Assembly: GCF_002953735.1 (NCBI RefSeq)
Contig: NZ_CP025536.1
Coordinates: 1,804,001 to 1,868,000, forward strand
Origin: Streptococcus pluranimalium
GTDB lineage: Bacteria > Bacillota > Bacilli > Lactobacillales > Streptococcaceae
Length of the DNA stretch: 64,000 nucleotides
Reading direction: 5' to 3'
The notes under the pieces were generated by a model. It ran no database searches, was not told the origin of the DNA, and saw only the letters and a list, made by a program, of their open reading frames with translations. Numbering within the stretch: position 1 is the first letter of the stretch; the number at the start of each line of letters is the position of its first letter. This document shows, piece by piece, positions 1 to 9,631 of the stretch. The position numbers and the translations under genes are program-made.

Positions 1-330
1 CACCAAAACGGCTGTTGACGTCACAGGTAAAGCCAAAGCTTGCAAACTAGACACACCAACCAAGTCGATTTTGAGACTGTAAGCCAAGGTTTTAGCTGTC
101 GCTACTGCTACACGAAGACCTGTATAAGAACCAGGTCCTTGCGCCACGGCGATACGCTCCAAGTCAGACGGCTGCCAGCCAACTTGCTGCATCAGAAAAT
201 CAATTATTGGCATCAAGCTGATACTGTGATTTTTCTTAACCGTCAGACAAGTCTCCGCCTGTAAGTGTTCATCTTCCAAAAGGGCTACCGACAAGGTCTG
301 GTTTGAGGTATCAAATGCTAAAACTTTCAT
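1..330 (-). CDS. tsaB: TsaB, tRNA threonylcarbamoyladenosine biosynthesis protein (partial, 3' end outside window)
   Basis: The minus-strand frame is open from an ATG at 330-328 to the window edge, giving the first 110 residues. It starts MKVLAFDTSNQTLSVALLED and carries the family motif AQGPGSYTGLR around residues 66-76, typical of the ASKHA-fold TsaB. In bacteria TsaB is a non-catalytic partner of TsaD and TsaE in making the t6A modification at position 37 of ANN-decoding tRNAs. An AGGAAGTT stretch just upstream can serve as ribosome-binding site. It is divergent from rpoY-rnjA. The C-terminal half is not visible, so intactness cannot be judged. Confidence 0.9.
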   Translation of the reverse strand, partial: MKVLAFDTSNQTLSVALLEDEHLQAETCLTVKKNHSISLMPIIDFLMQQVGWQPSDLERIAVAQGPGSYTGLRVAVATAKTLAYSLKIDLVGVSSLQALALPVTSTAVLV

Positions 331-414
331 GAGAACTTCCTTCTTGTTTCACTATTTCAATATTATATCATATTTGCAAATAGCCTAGTCTAACAAAGTT
401 TTCTCGTCAATGTT

Positions 415-443
415 TTTACTATACCCTGTCTTTATGGTATAAT
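415..443 (+). promoter_or_regulatory. Promoter of rpoY-rnjA
   Basis: TTTACT (415-420), a 17-bp spacer and TATAAT (438-443) preceded by TGG, which gives an extended -10 (TGnTATAAT). Transcription would start near 450 and leave a leader of about 115 nt before rpoY. Confidence 0.7.
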
Positions 444-502
444 TTAAGATAATTGTAACGATATCACGGTTAACGCATGATGCAGAAATGATCACATTGA
501 GT

Positions 503-532
503 CAACCTAACCAAACAGGTTGTCTTCTTTTA
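503..532 (+). promoter_or_regulatory. Terminator-like hairpin in the rpoY leader
   Basis: CAACCT (503-508) can pair with AGGTTG (517-522), and a pyrimidine-rich, T-rich tract (TCTTCTTTTATT) follows. It lies between the promoter and the rpoY start, so it may attenuate the operon. The stem is only 6 bp, so this is tentative. Confidence 0.35.
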
Positions 533-566
533 TTGTCAGCGATTAACCAAACCAGAAAGGAATTTT

Positions 567-797
567 ATGATCTACAAAGTTTTCTATCAAGAAACAAAAG
601 AACGTAACCCACGTCGTGAAACAACACAAGCTCTTTATGTTGACATCGATGCTACAGAAGAGTTGGAAGGACGTATCAAGGCTCGTAAACTCATTGAAGA
701 AAATACAGCTTTCAACATTGAGCATATCGAACTCCTATCAGACAAACACCTTGACTACGAAAAAGAAAAAGGCGTTTTCGAACTCACCACATTTTAA
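567..797 (+). CDS. rpoY: RNA polymerase epsilon subunit RpoY
   Basis: This is a 76-residue acidic protein starting [20 protein letters not shown], the usual length and N-terminus of the Firmicute YkzG/RpoY family (DUF1447). RpoY binds core RNA polymerase as the small epsilon subunit. The ATG follows AAAGGAATTTT. It lies 47 bp before rnjA on the same strand, the standard arrangement in streptococci and bacilli, and the two are very probably co-transcribed from the promoter at 415-443. Confidence 0.93.
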   Translation: MIYKVFYQETKERNPRRETTQALYVDIDATEELEGRIKARKLIEENTAFNIEHIELLSDKHLDYEKEKGVFELTTF

Positions 798-813
798 TCC
801 AAACTAGAATAGA

Positions 814-847
814 AAGGACTGGCGCTAAAAGACGCCAAGAAACTATG
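814..847 (+). promoter_or_regulatory. Hairpin-bridged ribosome-binding site of rnjA
   Basis: The only good Shine-Dalgarno (AAGGA, 814-818) is 26 nt from the ATG at 845, too far for normal initiation. Between them TGGCG (820-824) can pair with CGCCA (833-837). If the hairpin folds, the effective spacing falls to about 8 nt. No alternative in-frame start codon lies between 800 and 845. Confidence 0.55.
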
Positions 848-2542
848 TCAAATATCAATCTAAAACCCGAAGAAGTTGGGGTCTACGCGATTGGTGGTTT
901 GGGAGAAATCGGAAAAAATACCTACGGGATTGAGTACCAAGATGAGATTATCATCGTTGATGCTGGTATTAAATTCCCAGAAGACGATTTGTTAGGGATT
1001 GACTATGTTATCCCTGACTATTCCTATATCGTTGAAAACATTGACCGTGTCAAAGCATTGGTCATCACCCATGGTCATGAGGACCATATCGGTGGTATTC
1101 CCTTCCTCCTTAAACAAGCCAATATCCCTATTTACGCTGGACCTCTTGCTCTTGCCCTCATCCGTGGCAAACTTGAAGAACATGGTCTTTTAAGAGATGC
1201 TAAACTTTTTGAAATCAATCATAACACTGAATTGACGTTTAAAAACCTTAGCGTTACCTTCTTCCGTACTACCCACTCTATTCCAGAGCCTTTAGGGATT
1301 GTTATCCACACTCCTCAAGGGAAAATTGTTTGTACCGGGGACTTTAAGTTCGACTTTACGCCAGTTGGTGAACCAGCTGACCTCCACCGTATGGCAGCTC
1401 TTGGAGAAGAGGGGGTTCTTTGCCTTCTCTCTGACTCTACCAACGCAGAAGTCCCTACTTTCACCAACTCAGAAAAAGTAGTCGGACAGTCCATCATGAA
1501 ACTCATTGAAGGTATTGAAGGACGTATCATTTTTGCTTCCTTTGCCTCAAACATCTTCCGTTTACAACAAGCTGCGGAAGCGGCTGTTAAAACAGGACGT
1601 AAAATTGTCGTTTTTGGGCGCTCAATGGAGAAAGCTATTGTCAATGGGGTTGAGCTTGGTTATATCAAGGTGCCAAAAGGGACTATTATTGAACCAAGCG
1701 AGATGAAAAATTACCACGCTAGCGAAATCCTCATTATGTGTACTGGTTCTCAAGGAGAGCCAATGGCAGCCTTAGCACGTATCGCTAATGGTATGCACCG
1801 TCAAGTAACCTTGCAACCTGGCGATACTGTTATCTTCTCATCAAGCCCAATCCCTGGTAACACCACAAGTGTTAATAAATTAATCAATACTATCCAAGAA
1901 GCTGGTGTTGAAGTTGTCCATGGTAAAATTAACAACATCCATACATCTGGACACGGTGGTCAACAAGAGCAGAAACTCATGCTTCGCTTGATAAAACCAA
2001 AATACTTCATGCCCGTCCATGGTGAGTATCGTATGCAAAAAGTCCATGCTGGACTTGCTATCGATACTGGCGTTCCTAAAAATAACATTTTTATCATGGA
2101 AAATGGTGACGTTTTAGCCTTAACAAAGGACTCCGCTCGTCGTGCTGGTCACTTCAACGCTCAAGACATCTACGTTGATGGTAATGGAATCGGTGATATC
2201 GGTGCTGCTGTTCTTCGCGATCGTAAAGATTTATCAGAAGATGGGGTTGTCCTTGCTGTCGCAACTGTTGATTTCAAGTCAAAAATGATTCTTGCCGGTC
2301 CAGATATCCTCAGTCGAGGCTTCATCTACATGCGTGAATCTGGTGACCTTATCCGTGAATGCCAACGTGTCTTGTTCAACGCTATTCGTATTGCTCTTAA
2401 AAATAAAGATGCTAGCATTCAGTCTGTCAATGGTGCTATTGTCAATGCTATTCGTCCTTTCCTCTACGAAAAGACAGAGCGTGAACCAATCATCATTCCA
2501 ATGGTCTTGACACCAGACAAAGAGAATAACAATAATAAATAA
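845..2542 (+). CDS. rnjA: Ribonuclease J1
   Basis: This is a 565-residue metallo-beta-lactamase/beta-CASP nuclease. The zinc motif HGHEDH sits at residues 76-81. Further family motifs are [14 protein letters not shown] and, in the C-terminal half, HTSGHGG and MPVHGEYR. RNase J1 has endonuclease and 5'-3' exonuclease activity and is a main mRNA decay and processing enzyme in Gram-positive bacteria. The start [10 protein letters not shown] is the conserved streptococcal N-terminus. It is second in the rpoY-rnjA operon and is followed by a terminator. Confidence 0.97.
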   Translation: MSNINLKPEEVGVYAIGGLGEIGKNTYGIEYQDEIIIVDAGIKFPEDDLLGIDYVIPDYSYIVENIDRVKALVITHGHEDHIGGIPFLLKQANIPIYAGPLALALIRGKLEEHGLLRDAKLFEINHNTELTFKNLSVTFFRTTHSIPEPLGIVIHTPQGKIVCTGDFKFDFTPVGEPADLHRMAALGEEGVLCLLSDSTNAEVPTFTNSEKVVGQSIMKLIEGIEGRIIFASFASNIFRLQQAAEAAVKTGRKIVVFGRSMEKAIVNGVELGYIKVPKGTIIEPSEMKNYHASEILIMCTGSQGEPMAALARIANGMHRQVTLQPGDTVIFSSSPIPGNTTSVNKLINTIQEAGVEVVHGKINNIHTSGHGGQQEQKLMLRLIKPKYFMPVHGEYRMQKVHAGLAIDTGVPKNNIFIMENGDVLALTKDSARRAGHFNAQDIYVDGNGIGDIGAAVLRDRKDLSEDGVVLAVATVDFKSKMILAGPDILSRGFIYMRESGDLIRECQRVLFNAIRIALKNKDASIQSVNGAIVNAIRPFLYEKTEREPIIIPMVLTPDKENNNNK

Positions 2543-2547
2543 ACCTA

Positions 2548-2576
2548 AATCAGTTAGCTAGGCTAGCTGATTTTTA
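2548..2576 (+). terminator. Terminator after rnjA
   Basis: Inverted repeat AATCAGTTAGC / GCTAGCTGATT followed by a T-run, starting six bases after the rnjA stop. Confidence 0.75.
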
Positions 2577-2635
2577 TATACTTCAAATACCTTAAACAAT
2601 ACCATCCAAAACCTAATCAGGTTAGCATTAAGAAG

Positions 2636-2665
2636 CATCAAAAAAAGCTAGACAAAATCTAGCTT
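2636..2665 (-). terminator. Terminator of the CHAP gene
   Basis: AAGCTAGA (2645-2652) pairs with TCTAGCTT (2658-2665) around a 5-nt loop. Read on the minus strand the hairpin is followed by a run of T, so it would end transcripts from the CHAP gene about 120 bp upstream. Confidence 0.65.
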
Positions 2666-2786
2666 TCTATTATTAAACAATATCTATCAAGTAAAACTAC
2701 CGTTACTCACTATATGGAATGATTCAGAGAATAAAGTTAACCATCACTCTCTTCAATAATTGAGGTGTTTAGAGTGGCAACTAACA

Positions 2787-3332
2787 TCAAGCATTAGGAT
2801 AGATGTAAGATACCATACCTGGTGTATCGCTTGCTAGTGGATTGAACCAACCACGATAATTTCCAATCGCTTGATTGCCATTATAATTAGCTTCCATTAC
2901 TTGAATCTGGCCATCTGCAGCCACATCCGTTACATAAGCCACATGTCCGTATCTACCATCAGTCCAGACTATCAAAGCACCAACTTGAGGTGTTGTTCCA
3001 GTAGCAAAACCTGCTGCTACTGCACTAGCAGTCCAGTCACCACCATTCCCCCAGTAACTACCAGCCCAAGGGGCTAAAACCTTGGCCCCCCAGGTGCATT
3101 GACCGACTGGATAACCATTTGAACTAATATTCGATACTGCTACTTGACTGATTGAAGGCTGACTTGGCCATGTCGTGTCCTGATAAAAATTGCCGTAACT
3201 ATTATAACTATAGTTGTCGTTATAAGAATAGTTTGAACTATATTGATCAGCACTTACGGTGTCATTCGCCATTAAAGTTAAAGCAGAAACAGCTGTAAAA
3301 CCGAAAGTTGCTATAAGTGTTTTTGATGTCAT
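2787..3332 (-). CDS. Secreted CHAP-domain protein, putative peptidoglycan amidase/endopeptidase
   Basis: This 181-residue protein has a signal peptide (residues 1-28, ending in VSA before DQ), a low-complexity Ser/Tyr/Asn-rich linker (30-60) and a C-terminal CHAP domain from about residue 72. The catalytic Cys is C79 in GQCTWGA and the His is H130 in [12 protein letters not shown] enzymes cut peptidoglycan cross-bridges or the N-acetylmuramoyl-L-alanine bond. Streptococcal relatives (PcsB/GbpB-type tails and small Cse-like proteins) take part in cell separation. The small size and lack of a coiled coil separate it from PcsB itself. It is monocistronic, and the exact bond cut cannot be told from sequence. 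Confidence 0.85.
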   Translation of the reverse strand: MTSKTLIATFGFTAVSALTLMANDTVSADQYSSNYSYNDNYSYNSYGNFYQDTTWPSQPSISQVAVSNISSNGYPVGQCTWGAKVLAPWAGSYWGNGGDWTASAVAAGFATGTTPQVGALIVWTDGRYGHVAYVTDVAADGQIQVMEANYNGNQAIGNYRGWFNPLASDTPGMVSYIYPNA

Positions 3333-3979
3333 ATTAAATACTTCCTTTCATTGTCAGACCTGTATATCATATCGAAGAAATATAACAAGCCATTAACGGC
3401 AACATGACATTCATCACACTTGAATTGCAAATAAGCTTTCTTTAAGTTTTCTAACCTTCTTTTCTTATTAATGTAGCATCAGCTATCTTATTCTTTTAAC
3501 ATCAAAGACCTAAAAACAAGTCACACATAAAACCTTGTAAACTTCATTCTTCCCTTACTCTCAAACGATTAAAACGGTTCAATCCTTAAATATCATCTCC
3601 ACCTTTTTGTGTAATACAGACCGGTGATCGAGTGTTTTCACATCTTTTCGATTAATGTTTTCAGTTAATTGACATCGCTACAAAACTAGTTAACTTCTGA
3701 AAGTTATCCTCAACTTGCTAATCAATATCCTTCAAGCTAACTCGTTTTCTAGCTATTAAGTTCTTAGAAGGAAAAGACTGAGCGATGACTTAGGACAACT
3801 GAAGAATGTCATAACCTCAGAAAGACAAAAACATCGGAAAGTCCAAAATAAAAGTTAACGTTAGCATGTTTAGATATCAAAAAATTGGTCAAAATGATAT
3901 CTGGAGGGTCTTTTTATGTTGGCTTAAATGGCTTTATTGAGCCTATTGTAACTCTTTGCAATCTTATTTGTGTCATTGG
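3333..3979. other. Non-coding stretch between the CHAP gene and glnA
   Basis: No credible gene is seen in about 650 bp. It holds the CHAP promoter region, and a 7-bp inverted repeat, GATATCA (3873-3879) with TGATATC (3895-3901), of unknown role. Confidence 0.5.
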
Positions 3980-4016
3980 ATAAGAAAAGACAAACATCAA
4001 AAATGACGTTTGTCTT
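3980..4016 (-). terminator. Terminator of glnRA
   Basis: AAGACAAAC (3987-3995) pairs with GTTTGTCTT (4008-4016). On the minus strand a T-rich tail follows. It lies 29 bp after the glnA stop. Confidence 0.8.
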
Positions 4017-4044
4017 CATTGTGAATCATTCAATTGAACGCTTT

Positions 4045-5391
4045 TTAATAAAGATCTAAATAATTCTCGATCTCCCATTGAGAAACAAAGGTTGCATAAC
4101 TTGCCCATTCCAGACGTTTTGCTTCTACAAAATTGGTTGTAATATGCTCTCCAAGAGCTTCTTTTACCACATCATCTTCCAACAAAGCCTTAATAGCATT
4201 ATGAAGTGTTGAAGGAAGATCTGTAATTCCTGCTTCCTTACGCTCATCTGCAGACATAGCATAAATATTTGACTCAACAGGTGCTGGTGCTTCAATTTTA
4301 TTTTTCACACCATCAAGACCTGCTTCAAGAAGGACAGCCATAGCAAGATAAGGATTTGCAGTCGGGTCAACAGAACGTAATTCTAACCGAGTACTCATAC
4401 CACGAGATGCTGGTACGCGAATCAACGGTGAACGATTTCGACCAGCCCAAGCGATATAAACAGGTGCCTCATAGCCAGGTACCAATCGTTTATAAGAATT
4501 AACCGTTGGGTTCATAATAGCAGTATAGTTATAAGCATGCTTCATTAAACCACCAAGGAAATGATAGGCTGTTTGAGAAAGCTGCATACCATTTTTATCC
4601 TCTGGATCAAAGAAGGCATTATTGCCATCCTTATCAAAGAGAGACATATTACAATGCATACCAGACCCAGCGATACCATATTTAGGTTTCGCCATAAATG
4701 TTGCATACAGACCATGTTTACGAGCAATGGTTTTGACAACTAATTTAAATATCTGGATATTATCGCAAGCTTCAAGAACCTCACCGTATTTAAAATCAAT
4801 CTCATGCTGACCGACAGCCACCTCGTGATGGCTGGCTTCTACTTCAAAGCCCATCTCTGTTAAAACATTAACAATTTCACGACGTGTATTATCAGCTAAA
4901 TCAGTCGGTGCTAAATCAAAATAGCCACCCTTGTCATTAACATCAAGAGTTGGTTCACCCTTGTCATTAAGTTTAAAAAGGAAAAACTCTGGCTCAGGTC
5001 CCAAGTTAAATGATTTAAAACCAGCTTCTTCCATATGTTTTAGAGAACGTTTAAGGTTTCCACGAGGGTCACCTGCAAAAGGCTCTCCTTCTGGCGTATA
5101 AATATCGCAAATCAAACCGGCAACAGCACCATTTTCATCTCCCCAAGGGAAAACAGTCCAAGTGTCAAGGTCAGGGTATAAATACATATCTGACTCATTA
5201 ATACGGACAAAGCCTTCAATGGAAGAGCCATCAAACATTGCTTTATTCGACAAGACTTTTTCAATCTGTTCATCTGTTGCTGGGATTTCAACATTTTTCA
5301 TTGTCCCCAAGATGTCTGTAAACATTAAGCGTAAAAATGTAACATTCTTATCTTTGATATCTTGTTTGATATCAGCTACTGTAAGTGCCAT
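4045..5391 (-). CDS. glnA: Glutamine synthetase type I
   Basis: This is a 448-residue GS-I with an N-terminal beta-grasp domain ([19 protein letters not shown] at ~55) and the ATP/metal-binding catalytic domain ([57 protein letters not shown]). It makes glutamine from glutamate and ammonia. The length and lack of an adenylylation loop fit the GS-I-alpha form of Firmicutes, controlled by feedback inhibition and GlnR rather than by adenylylation. It lies 29 bp downstream of glnR in one operon, under the GlnR box at 5863-5879. Confidence 0.97.
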   Translation of the reverse strand: MALTVADIKQDIKDKNVTFLRLMFTDILGTMKNVEIPATDEQIEKVLSNKAMFDGSSIEGFVRINESDMYLYPDLDTWTVFPWGDENGAVAGLICDIYTPEGEPFAGDPRGNLKRSLKHMEEAGFKSFNLGPEPEFFLFKLNDKGEPTLDVNDKGGYFDLAPTDLADNTRREIVNVLTEMGFEVEASHHEVAVGQHEIDFKYGEVLEACDNIQIFKLVVKTIARKHGLYATFMAKPKYGIAGSGMHCNMSLFDKDGNNAFFDPEDKNGMQLSQTAYHFLGGLMKHAYNYTAIMNPTVNSYKRLVPGYEAPVYIAWAGRNRSPLIRVPASRGMSTRLELRSVDPTANPYLAMAVLLEAGLDGVKNKIEAPAPVESNIYAMSADERKEAGITDLPSTLHNAIKALLEDDVVKEALGEHITTNFVEAKRLEWASYATFVSQWEIENYLDLY

Positions 5392-5420
5392 TTGATCTCC
5401 TTTTAAGAATATGGGCAGTT

Positions 5421-5807
5421 TTATTTACGTACTATACCAGTTTGTAAATGATTGAAATGTGATGAAGGATTTTGAAATCCACCTTGATTAAGGAGTTCGT
5501 CATGAAGGATTCGACGAACATCAGCATCAGTCAATGTTTTCCTTTTAGACTGCTTAGCTTCTTGGCGCTCTGCATACTCATGCTTAATAGCAGCAATATT
5601 TAGACCTTCATCAATAAAATCTTTGATTTCCAATAGACGATCCATATCATTTAAAGAATACATCCGCCTATTTCCTGGGGTTCTTTCTGGATTTATCAAA
5701 TCTTGATCTTCATAATAACGAATCTGCCTAGCTGTTAATTCCGTCAGTTTCATAACAGTGCCAATTGGAAAAACAGCCATGGTTCGTCTTAATTCTTTAC
5801 CTTTCAT
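5421..5807 (-). CDS. glnR: GlnR, MerR-family nitrogen repressor
   Basis: This 128-residue protein has the MerR-type winged helix near the N-terminus ([20 protein letters not shown], then [20 protein letters not shown]). GlnR represses glnRA and other nitrogen genes when glutamine is abundant, and its DNA binding is stimulated by feedback-inhibited glutamine synthetase. The short C-terminal tail is where glutamine synthetase acts in Bacillus. The start MKGKELRR follows an AGGAGG-like site and matches streptococcal homologues. It is first in the glnRA operon and is autoregulated through the upstream operator. Confidence 0.95.
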   Translation of the reverse strand: MKGKELRRTMAVFPIGTVMKLTELTARQIRYYEDQDLINPERTPGNRRMYSLNDMDRLLEIKDFIDEGLNIAAIKHEYAERQEAKQSKRKTLTDADVRRILHDELLNQGGFQNPSSHFNHLQTGIVRK

Positions 5808-5826
5808 ACGACCTCCTTTCTTTTAC

Positions 5827-5855
5827 ATTATATTCTGAAAATTCAAAGCTGTCAA
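5827..5855 (-). promoter_or_regulatory. glnRA promoter
   Basis: On the minus strand there is a perfect TTGACA (5855-5850), a 17-bp spacer and a perfect TATAAT (5832-5827). This is one of the strongest consensus promoters in the window. Confidence 0.9.
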
Positions 5856-5862
5856 GCCCTTA

Positions 5863-5879
5863 TGTTACTTTTTCTAACA
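5863..5879 (-). promoter_or_regulatory. GlnR operator
   Basis: TGTTA-CTTTTTC-TAACA is an exact match to the GlnR box TGTNA-N7-TNACA. It sits directly upstream of the -35 of the glnRA promoter. Confidence 0.92.
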
Positions 5880-5917
5880 TCTAAAAGAGTTGCCAAAGAA
5901 TAAGAAAGTACTCTGAT

Positions 5918-5948
5918 TAATAAAAAAGAGTTCGTCTTCGCTCTTTTG
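5918..5948 (-). terminator. Terminator for the two membrane-protein genes
   Basis: AAAAGAG pairs with CTCTTTT around a 10-nt loop, with a T-run on the minus strand. It lies about 310 bp after the stop of the gene ending at 6258, so the assignment is tentative. The rest of 5880-6257 holds only an open frame without a start (see findings). Confidence 0.5.
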
Positions 5949-6046
5949 ATTTAAAGCTCAGACCTGAAACTCTTAATTGAATAGATTTTGACATTTACTT
6001 CGCAAGGTTTATCTCCCGCTCGAAAGCTTCATCCAACTCTTTTTAA

Positions 6047-6235
6047 CCCAACCTCACACAGCATAAAAGAGCTAGAAAATCTCTTGCGGCTGCAGATATA
6101 ATACTTCACTTTTTTTACTTATCTAGAGCTCAAACTGTAAAACATGAACAACAAACCATTCAACCACTGCATTTAGAGGCTTATTACAATGAACTGCATA
6201 TAGCAAGAATGGCGTTTATGACCATACTCGCTTAA
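6047..6235 (+). pseudogene. Open frame without start, possible gene remnant
   Basis: A 62-codon open frame without a start codon encodes KSLAAADIILHFFYLSRAQT followed by about 30 more protein-like residues. No family recognised. It lies in the gap between glnR and the FUSC-like gene, on the opposite strand. May be chance. Confidence 0.2.
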
Positions 6236-6257
6236 CTATTATTTTTCGATACTAGAG

Positions 6258-6773
6258 TCACTTTTTTACGAGCCATTCACGGACTTTGTCAACATCAGCA
6301 TTCACTAAAATAGCTACAAAAACACCGATAAAGGTTTCAAAAATCCTAGAAAATACATATAAAATCGTATCACCTTGAGGAATCGATAAGGTAATAATCA
6401 ATAAGGCAGCTACCCCGCCGATAATACCTGGTTTATTATCACAAGCGACATTGACCATAATAGTTAGCATGGTTAAAATAGGAACAAAGACCAGCATAAC
6501 CCATGCTCCACCACCTAGTAACTCCCGCAAAAGATAATAAATCAAAGCACAAATACCACCGACAGAATTACCAAAAATTCGTGACATACCAAACGAAAAA
6601 CTTTTATCAAAATCTTCTCTTAAACTAAAAACAGCCGTTAGAGAAGCAATCTGAAGACCTTTCCAGCCCAAGGCTAGAAATAAAGATAAGACCAAAAAAA
6701 CAGCAAGCCCCGTTTTAAAAGTTCGCATCCCTAAGCGAAATTTCTTAGGATCAAAACGATAATTTTTTAACAT
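6258..6773 (-). CDS. FUSC/aromatic-acid-exporter-like membrane protein
   Basis: This 171-residue protein has about four membrane helices (roughly 20-37, 65-85, 88-110 and 113-162) and a short basic N-terminus (MLKNYRFDPKKFRLGMRTFKT). The pattern RTFKTGLAVFLVL at the start and the N-terminal LREDFDKSF segment resemble the ArAE_1/DUF939 (YqjA/YgaE-like) family of small Firmicute membrane proteins. No C-terminal cytoplasmic domain is present, so it is the short form. It lies 12 bp after the next membrane-protein gene, probably in the same transcript. Substrate unknown. Confidence 0.65.
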   Translation of the reverse strand: MLKNYRFDPKKFRLGMRTFKTGLAVFLVLSLFLALGWKGLQIASLTAVFSLREDFDKSFSFGMSRIFGNSVGGICALIYYLLRELLGGGAWVMLVFVPILTMLTIMVNVACDNKPGIIGGVAALLIITLSIPQGDTILYVFSRIFETFIGVFVAILVNADVDKVREWLVKK

Positions 6774-6785
6774 AAAACTATTTTA

Positions 6786-7295
6786 TCATGAAGCATTGGA
6801 TTTGTGGGATAAATAGGCTAAATAATAAGTTTGTAGCAGATAAAAAACCACTAGAGCAAGAATAGCTAGATATTTCAGAACAGGATTTACATCAAAATCT
6901 GCTACACCATTTTCATGGATCGATTCTAAATACCAAAGAAGATAAATATTCCAAAGAACAAATGGACTCGATAGATGGAAAATCCACTTCCAATTTGTTG
7001 TTAAAACATCTTTAGTCCATAAATGAAGAAGAAGAAAAGGAATGATATTTGGTAAAGTCACTAAACCAACAGTCATTGCAATAACGATAATCCAAATGCT
7101 TTGAATCATATAAAAATAGTAAAACCCAACAGCATAAAGAAGCAATAAAAGCTGAAGTACTTTTAATATATTATTATAGCTTGTCAAAAAACTTCCAATT
7201 TTTTGGGAAACACTTAGTCTCACCAAACAAAAAGAAAGGCTATAGCATACAATATGTAAAAGCAAAAACGGTATAGCTGTTAAAATAATGTCCAT
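6786..7295 (-). CDS. Uncharacterised multi-pass membrane protein
   Basis: This 169-residue, very hydrophobic protein has five likely membrane helices (about 4-26, 42-62, 66-92, 105-125 and 137-160) and a short polar tail. No family was recognised. Its ATG follows AGGTGAAAA and lies only eight bases past the pgk terminator, so it may be expressed by read-through from pgk. It is coupled to the FUSC-like gene 12 bp downstream. Confidence 0.6.
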   Translation of the reverse strand: MDIILTAIPFLLLHIVCYSLSFCLVRLSVSQKIGSFLTSYNNILKVLQLLLLLYAVGFYYFYMIQSIWIIVIAMTVGLVTLPNIIPFLLLHLWTKDVLTTNWKWIFHLSSPFVLWNIYLLWYLESIHENGVADFDVNPVLKYLAILALVVFYLLQTYYLAYLSHKSNAS

Positions 7296-7302
7296 TTTTC
7301 AC

Positions 7303-7327
7303 CTAAAAAAACAGGGCAAAGCCCTGC
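7303..7327 (-). terminator. Terminator of pgk
   Basis: CAGGGC (7312-7317) - AAA - GCCCTG (7321-7326), followed on the minus strand by seven T. Confidence 0.85.
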
Positions 7328-7337
7328 TTAATCATTC

Positions 7338-8534
7338 TTATTTTTCAGTAAGGGCATCAAGTCCTGGAAGTACTTTACCTTCAAGGAGTTCCATTGACGC
7401 ACCACCACCTGTTGAGATCCATGAGAATTTATCTGCACGGCCAAGGTTGATTGCTGCAGCAGCTGAGTCACCACCACCGATAATTGATTTCACGCCTGGT
7501 TGTTTAACAATAGCGTCCATCACACCGATTGTACCAGCTTGGAAGTCAGGGTTTTCAAAGACACCCATAGGACCATTCCAAACAACTGTTTTAGCGCCTT
7601 CAAGAGCTGCTTCAAATTTAGCAATTGATTTAGGACCGATGTCAAGACCAAGGAAACCTTCAGAAACTGCTTCACCTTCAGTATCACGTACTTCAGTATA
7701 GTCTGCAAAAGCGTTAGCTTCTTTTGAGTCAACTGGCAAAATCAACTTACCGTTTGATTTTTCAAGCAATTCTTTAGCAACATCAAGTTTGTCTTCTTCA
7801 ACAAGTGAGTTACCAATTTCGATACCTTGAGCTTTGTAGAATGTATATGTCATTCCACCACCGATAAGAACTTTATCAGCTTTATCAAGAAGGTTTTCGA
7901 TAACACCGATTTTATCTGAAACTTTTGAACCACCAAGGATAGCTACGAATGGACGTTCTGGAGTTTCGACTGCCTCTTGGATGTAGGCAATTTCGTTTTC
8001 AAGAAGGTAACCAGCAACAGCTTTATCAACGTTAGCTGAGATACCTACGTTTGAAGCGTGCGCACGGTGAGCTGTACCGAAGGCATCGTTAACGAAGATA
8101 CCATCACCAAGTGATGCCCAGTATTGACCAAGTTCAGGATCGTTTTTAGATTCTTTCTTACCGTCAACATCTTCAAAGCGAGTATTTTCAACAAGAAGAA
8201 CTTGTCCATCTTCAAGAGCGTTGATAGCTTCTTCTAATTCAGCTCCACGAGTAGCTCCTGGGAAAGCAACATCTTGTCCAAGTTTTTCAGCAAGTGCTTT
8301 AGCAACTGGTGCCAATGATTTGCCGTCTTTATCTGCTTCTTCTTTGACACGTCCAAGGTGAGAGAAAAGGATCGCACGTCCACCCTCTTCAACAATGTGT
8401 TTGATTGTTGGAAGAGCTGCAGTAATACGGTTATCGTTTGTGATAACGCCATCTTTCAAAGGAACATTGAAGTCAACGCGAACGAGGACTTTTTTACCTT
8501 TTAATTCAACATCTTTAAGCGTTAATTTAGCCAT
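7338..8534 (-). CDS. pgk: Phosphoglycerate kinase
   Basis: This 398-residue enzyme matches the family in full length. The substrate-binding N-terminal domain has RVDFNVPL (residues ~20-27) and HLGR (~59-62). The nucleotide-binding C-terminal domain has [12 protein letters not shown] and the C-terminal GGGDSAAA and [13 protein letters not shown]. It transfers phosphate from 1,3-bisphosphoglycerate to ADP in glycolysis. It is monocistronic with its own promoter and a strong terminator. In this genome it is separated from gap by about 2.5 kb of reductase and regulator genes. Confidence 0.97.
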   Translation of the reverse strand: MAKLTLKDVELKGKKVLVRVDFNVPLKDGVITNDNRITAALPTIKHIVEEGGRAILFSHLGRVKEEADKDGKSLAPVAKALAEKLGQDVAFPGATRGAELEEAINALEDGQVLLVENTRFEDVDGKKESKNDPELGQYWASLGDGIFVNDAFGTAHRAHASNVGISANVDKAVAGYLLENEIAYIQEAVETPERPFVAILGGSKVSDKIGVIENLLDKADKVLIGGGMTYTFYKAQGIEIGNSLVEEDKLDVAKELLEKSNGKLILPVDSKEANAFADYTEVRDTEGEAVSEGFLGLDIGPKSIAKFEAALEGAKTVVWNGPMGVFENPDFQAGTIGVMDAIVKQPGVKSIIGGGDSAAAAINLGRADKFSWISTGGGASMELLEGKVLPGLDALTEK

Positions 8535-8567
8535 TAGTAAGACTCCTTATTAATTTTTATAGGAACT

Positions 8568-8576
8568 ATTATATCA
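8568..8576 (-). promoter_or_regulatory. Extended -10 promoter of pgk
   Basis: TGATATAAT on the minus strand (TGnTATAAT). No good -35 lies 17 bp upstream, as is usual for extended -10 promoters. Confidence 0.6.
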
Positions 8577-8682
8577 TAATTCTCCTCAGAAACCTATGAT
8601 ATGAAAATAATAAATTAATTGTTTCACATTTTTGAACGATGCTTTCATAGGATTATGTCGGTAACAACTTAACACTCAACAT

Positions 8683-8714
8683 AAAAAGAAAGAAACCTGT
8701 CAGAGACAGATTTC
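8683..8714 (-). terminator. Terminator of the aldo/keto reductase gene
   Basis: GAAACCTGTC (8692-8701) pairs with GACAGATTTC (8705-8714) apart from one position, and a T-rich tail follows on the minus strand. Confidence 0.75.
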
Positions 8715-8724
8715 CAAGCTATTT

Positions 8725-9561
8725 TTAAAATTCTACTGAATCCGGATCTTTCTGACCAACAACACCTTGCACCTTATCTAATTTATCTTCATCTTCATCA
8801 GATAAAACAAAATCAAAAATCTCTAAATTAGAAGTGATATTTTTAGGGGTCACTGATTTCGGAAGGGGTAAAAATTCTTTTTGCAGTGACCAGCGCAATG
8901 CCACTTGAGCGACAGTTTTTCCATATTTTTCTGCCAATTGATTAGCTAAATCATTGCTAAAAATAGATCCTGTTCCTAATGGGCTGTAGGCTTCAAGAAG
9001 GATATCATGTTTGCGACAAAATGCAACGAGATCATCCTGTGAACAACCTGGCGCCAAGAGAATTTGGTTAACCATCGGTTTGATTTCTGCTGTTTCAAAA
9101 AGTGCTTCCAAATGATGTTCCATAAAATTTGACACACCTATCGCACGGATTTTCCCAGCTTTATAATATTCTTCCATAGCTTTCCATGTTCCCGCATTAG
9201 CTTCTCGCCAATTATCACGAAAGGCCTTTGGATTTGGCCAATGAATCAAAAGAAGGTCTAGATAAGACACACCTAATTTTTTAAGTGATTCTTCAATCGA
9301 CGCTTTTGCCAAATCATAGCTATGGTTACTATTCCATACCTTCGTCGTTAAGAAGATATCTTTACGAGAAATACCACTATCAGCAATCGCTCTACCAACG
9401 CTCTCTTCATTCTTATAAGCTTGCGCAGTGTCAATGTGAGTATATCCTTCCTTCAAAGCATGACTCACAGCCTGATAGGCTTCATCACCATCAGGAATTT
9501 GCCAAGTTCCAAAACCAAGTTTCGGAATAGTTACACCATTAGATAAAGTATATGTTTCCAT
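8725..9561 (-). CDS. Aldo/keto reductase
   Basis: This 278-residue NADPH-dependent oxidoreductase is a TIM barrel. The full catalytic tetrad is visible as D44, Y49 (HIDTAQAYKNE), K74 (TTKVW) and H107 (LLIHWPNP). The C-terminal cofactor motif is PLPKSVTPKNI. Closest in style to the 2,5-diketo-D-gluconate reductase/YvgN (AKR5) group, which reduces methylglyoxal and other small aldehydes. It is preceded at 70 bp by a GntR-family regulator on the same strand, so the two may form an operon. Substrate not determinable. Confidence 0.9.
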   Translation of the reverse strand: METYTLSNGVTIPKLGFGTWQIPDGDEAYQAVSHALKEGYTHIDTAQAYKNEESVGRAIADSGISRKDIFLTTKVWNSNHSYDLAKASIEESLKKLGVSYLDLLLIHWPNPKAFRDNWREANAGTWKAMEEYYKAGKIRAIGVSNFMEHHLEALFETAEIKPMVNQILLAPGCSQDDLVAFCRKHDILLEAYSPLGTGSIFSNDLANQLAEKYGKTVAQVALRWSLQKEFLPLPKSVTPKNITSNLEIFDFVLSDEDEDKLDKVQGVVGQKDPDSVEF

Positions 9562-9631
9562 AAATGACTCCTTTATGATTTTTTGGCAGAATGAATCAAA
9601 TAAGCTTGACTAAAGACAGTCTCAATGACGA

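Noticed and set aside
3333..3460. WalR (VicR) box before the CHAP gene.
   Set aside because: The nearest match to TGTWAH-N5-TGTWAH has mismatches in both halves, so it cannot be supported.
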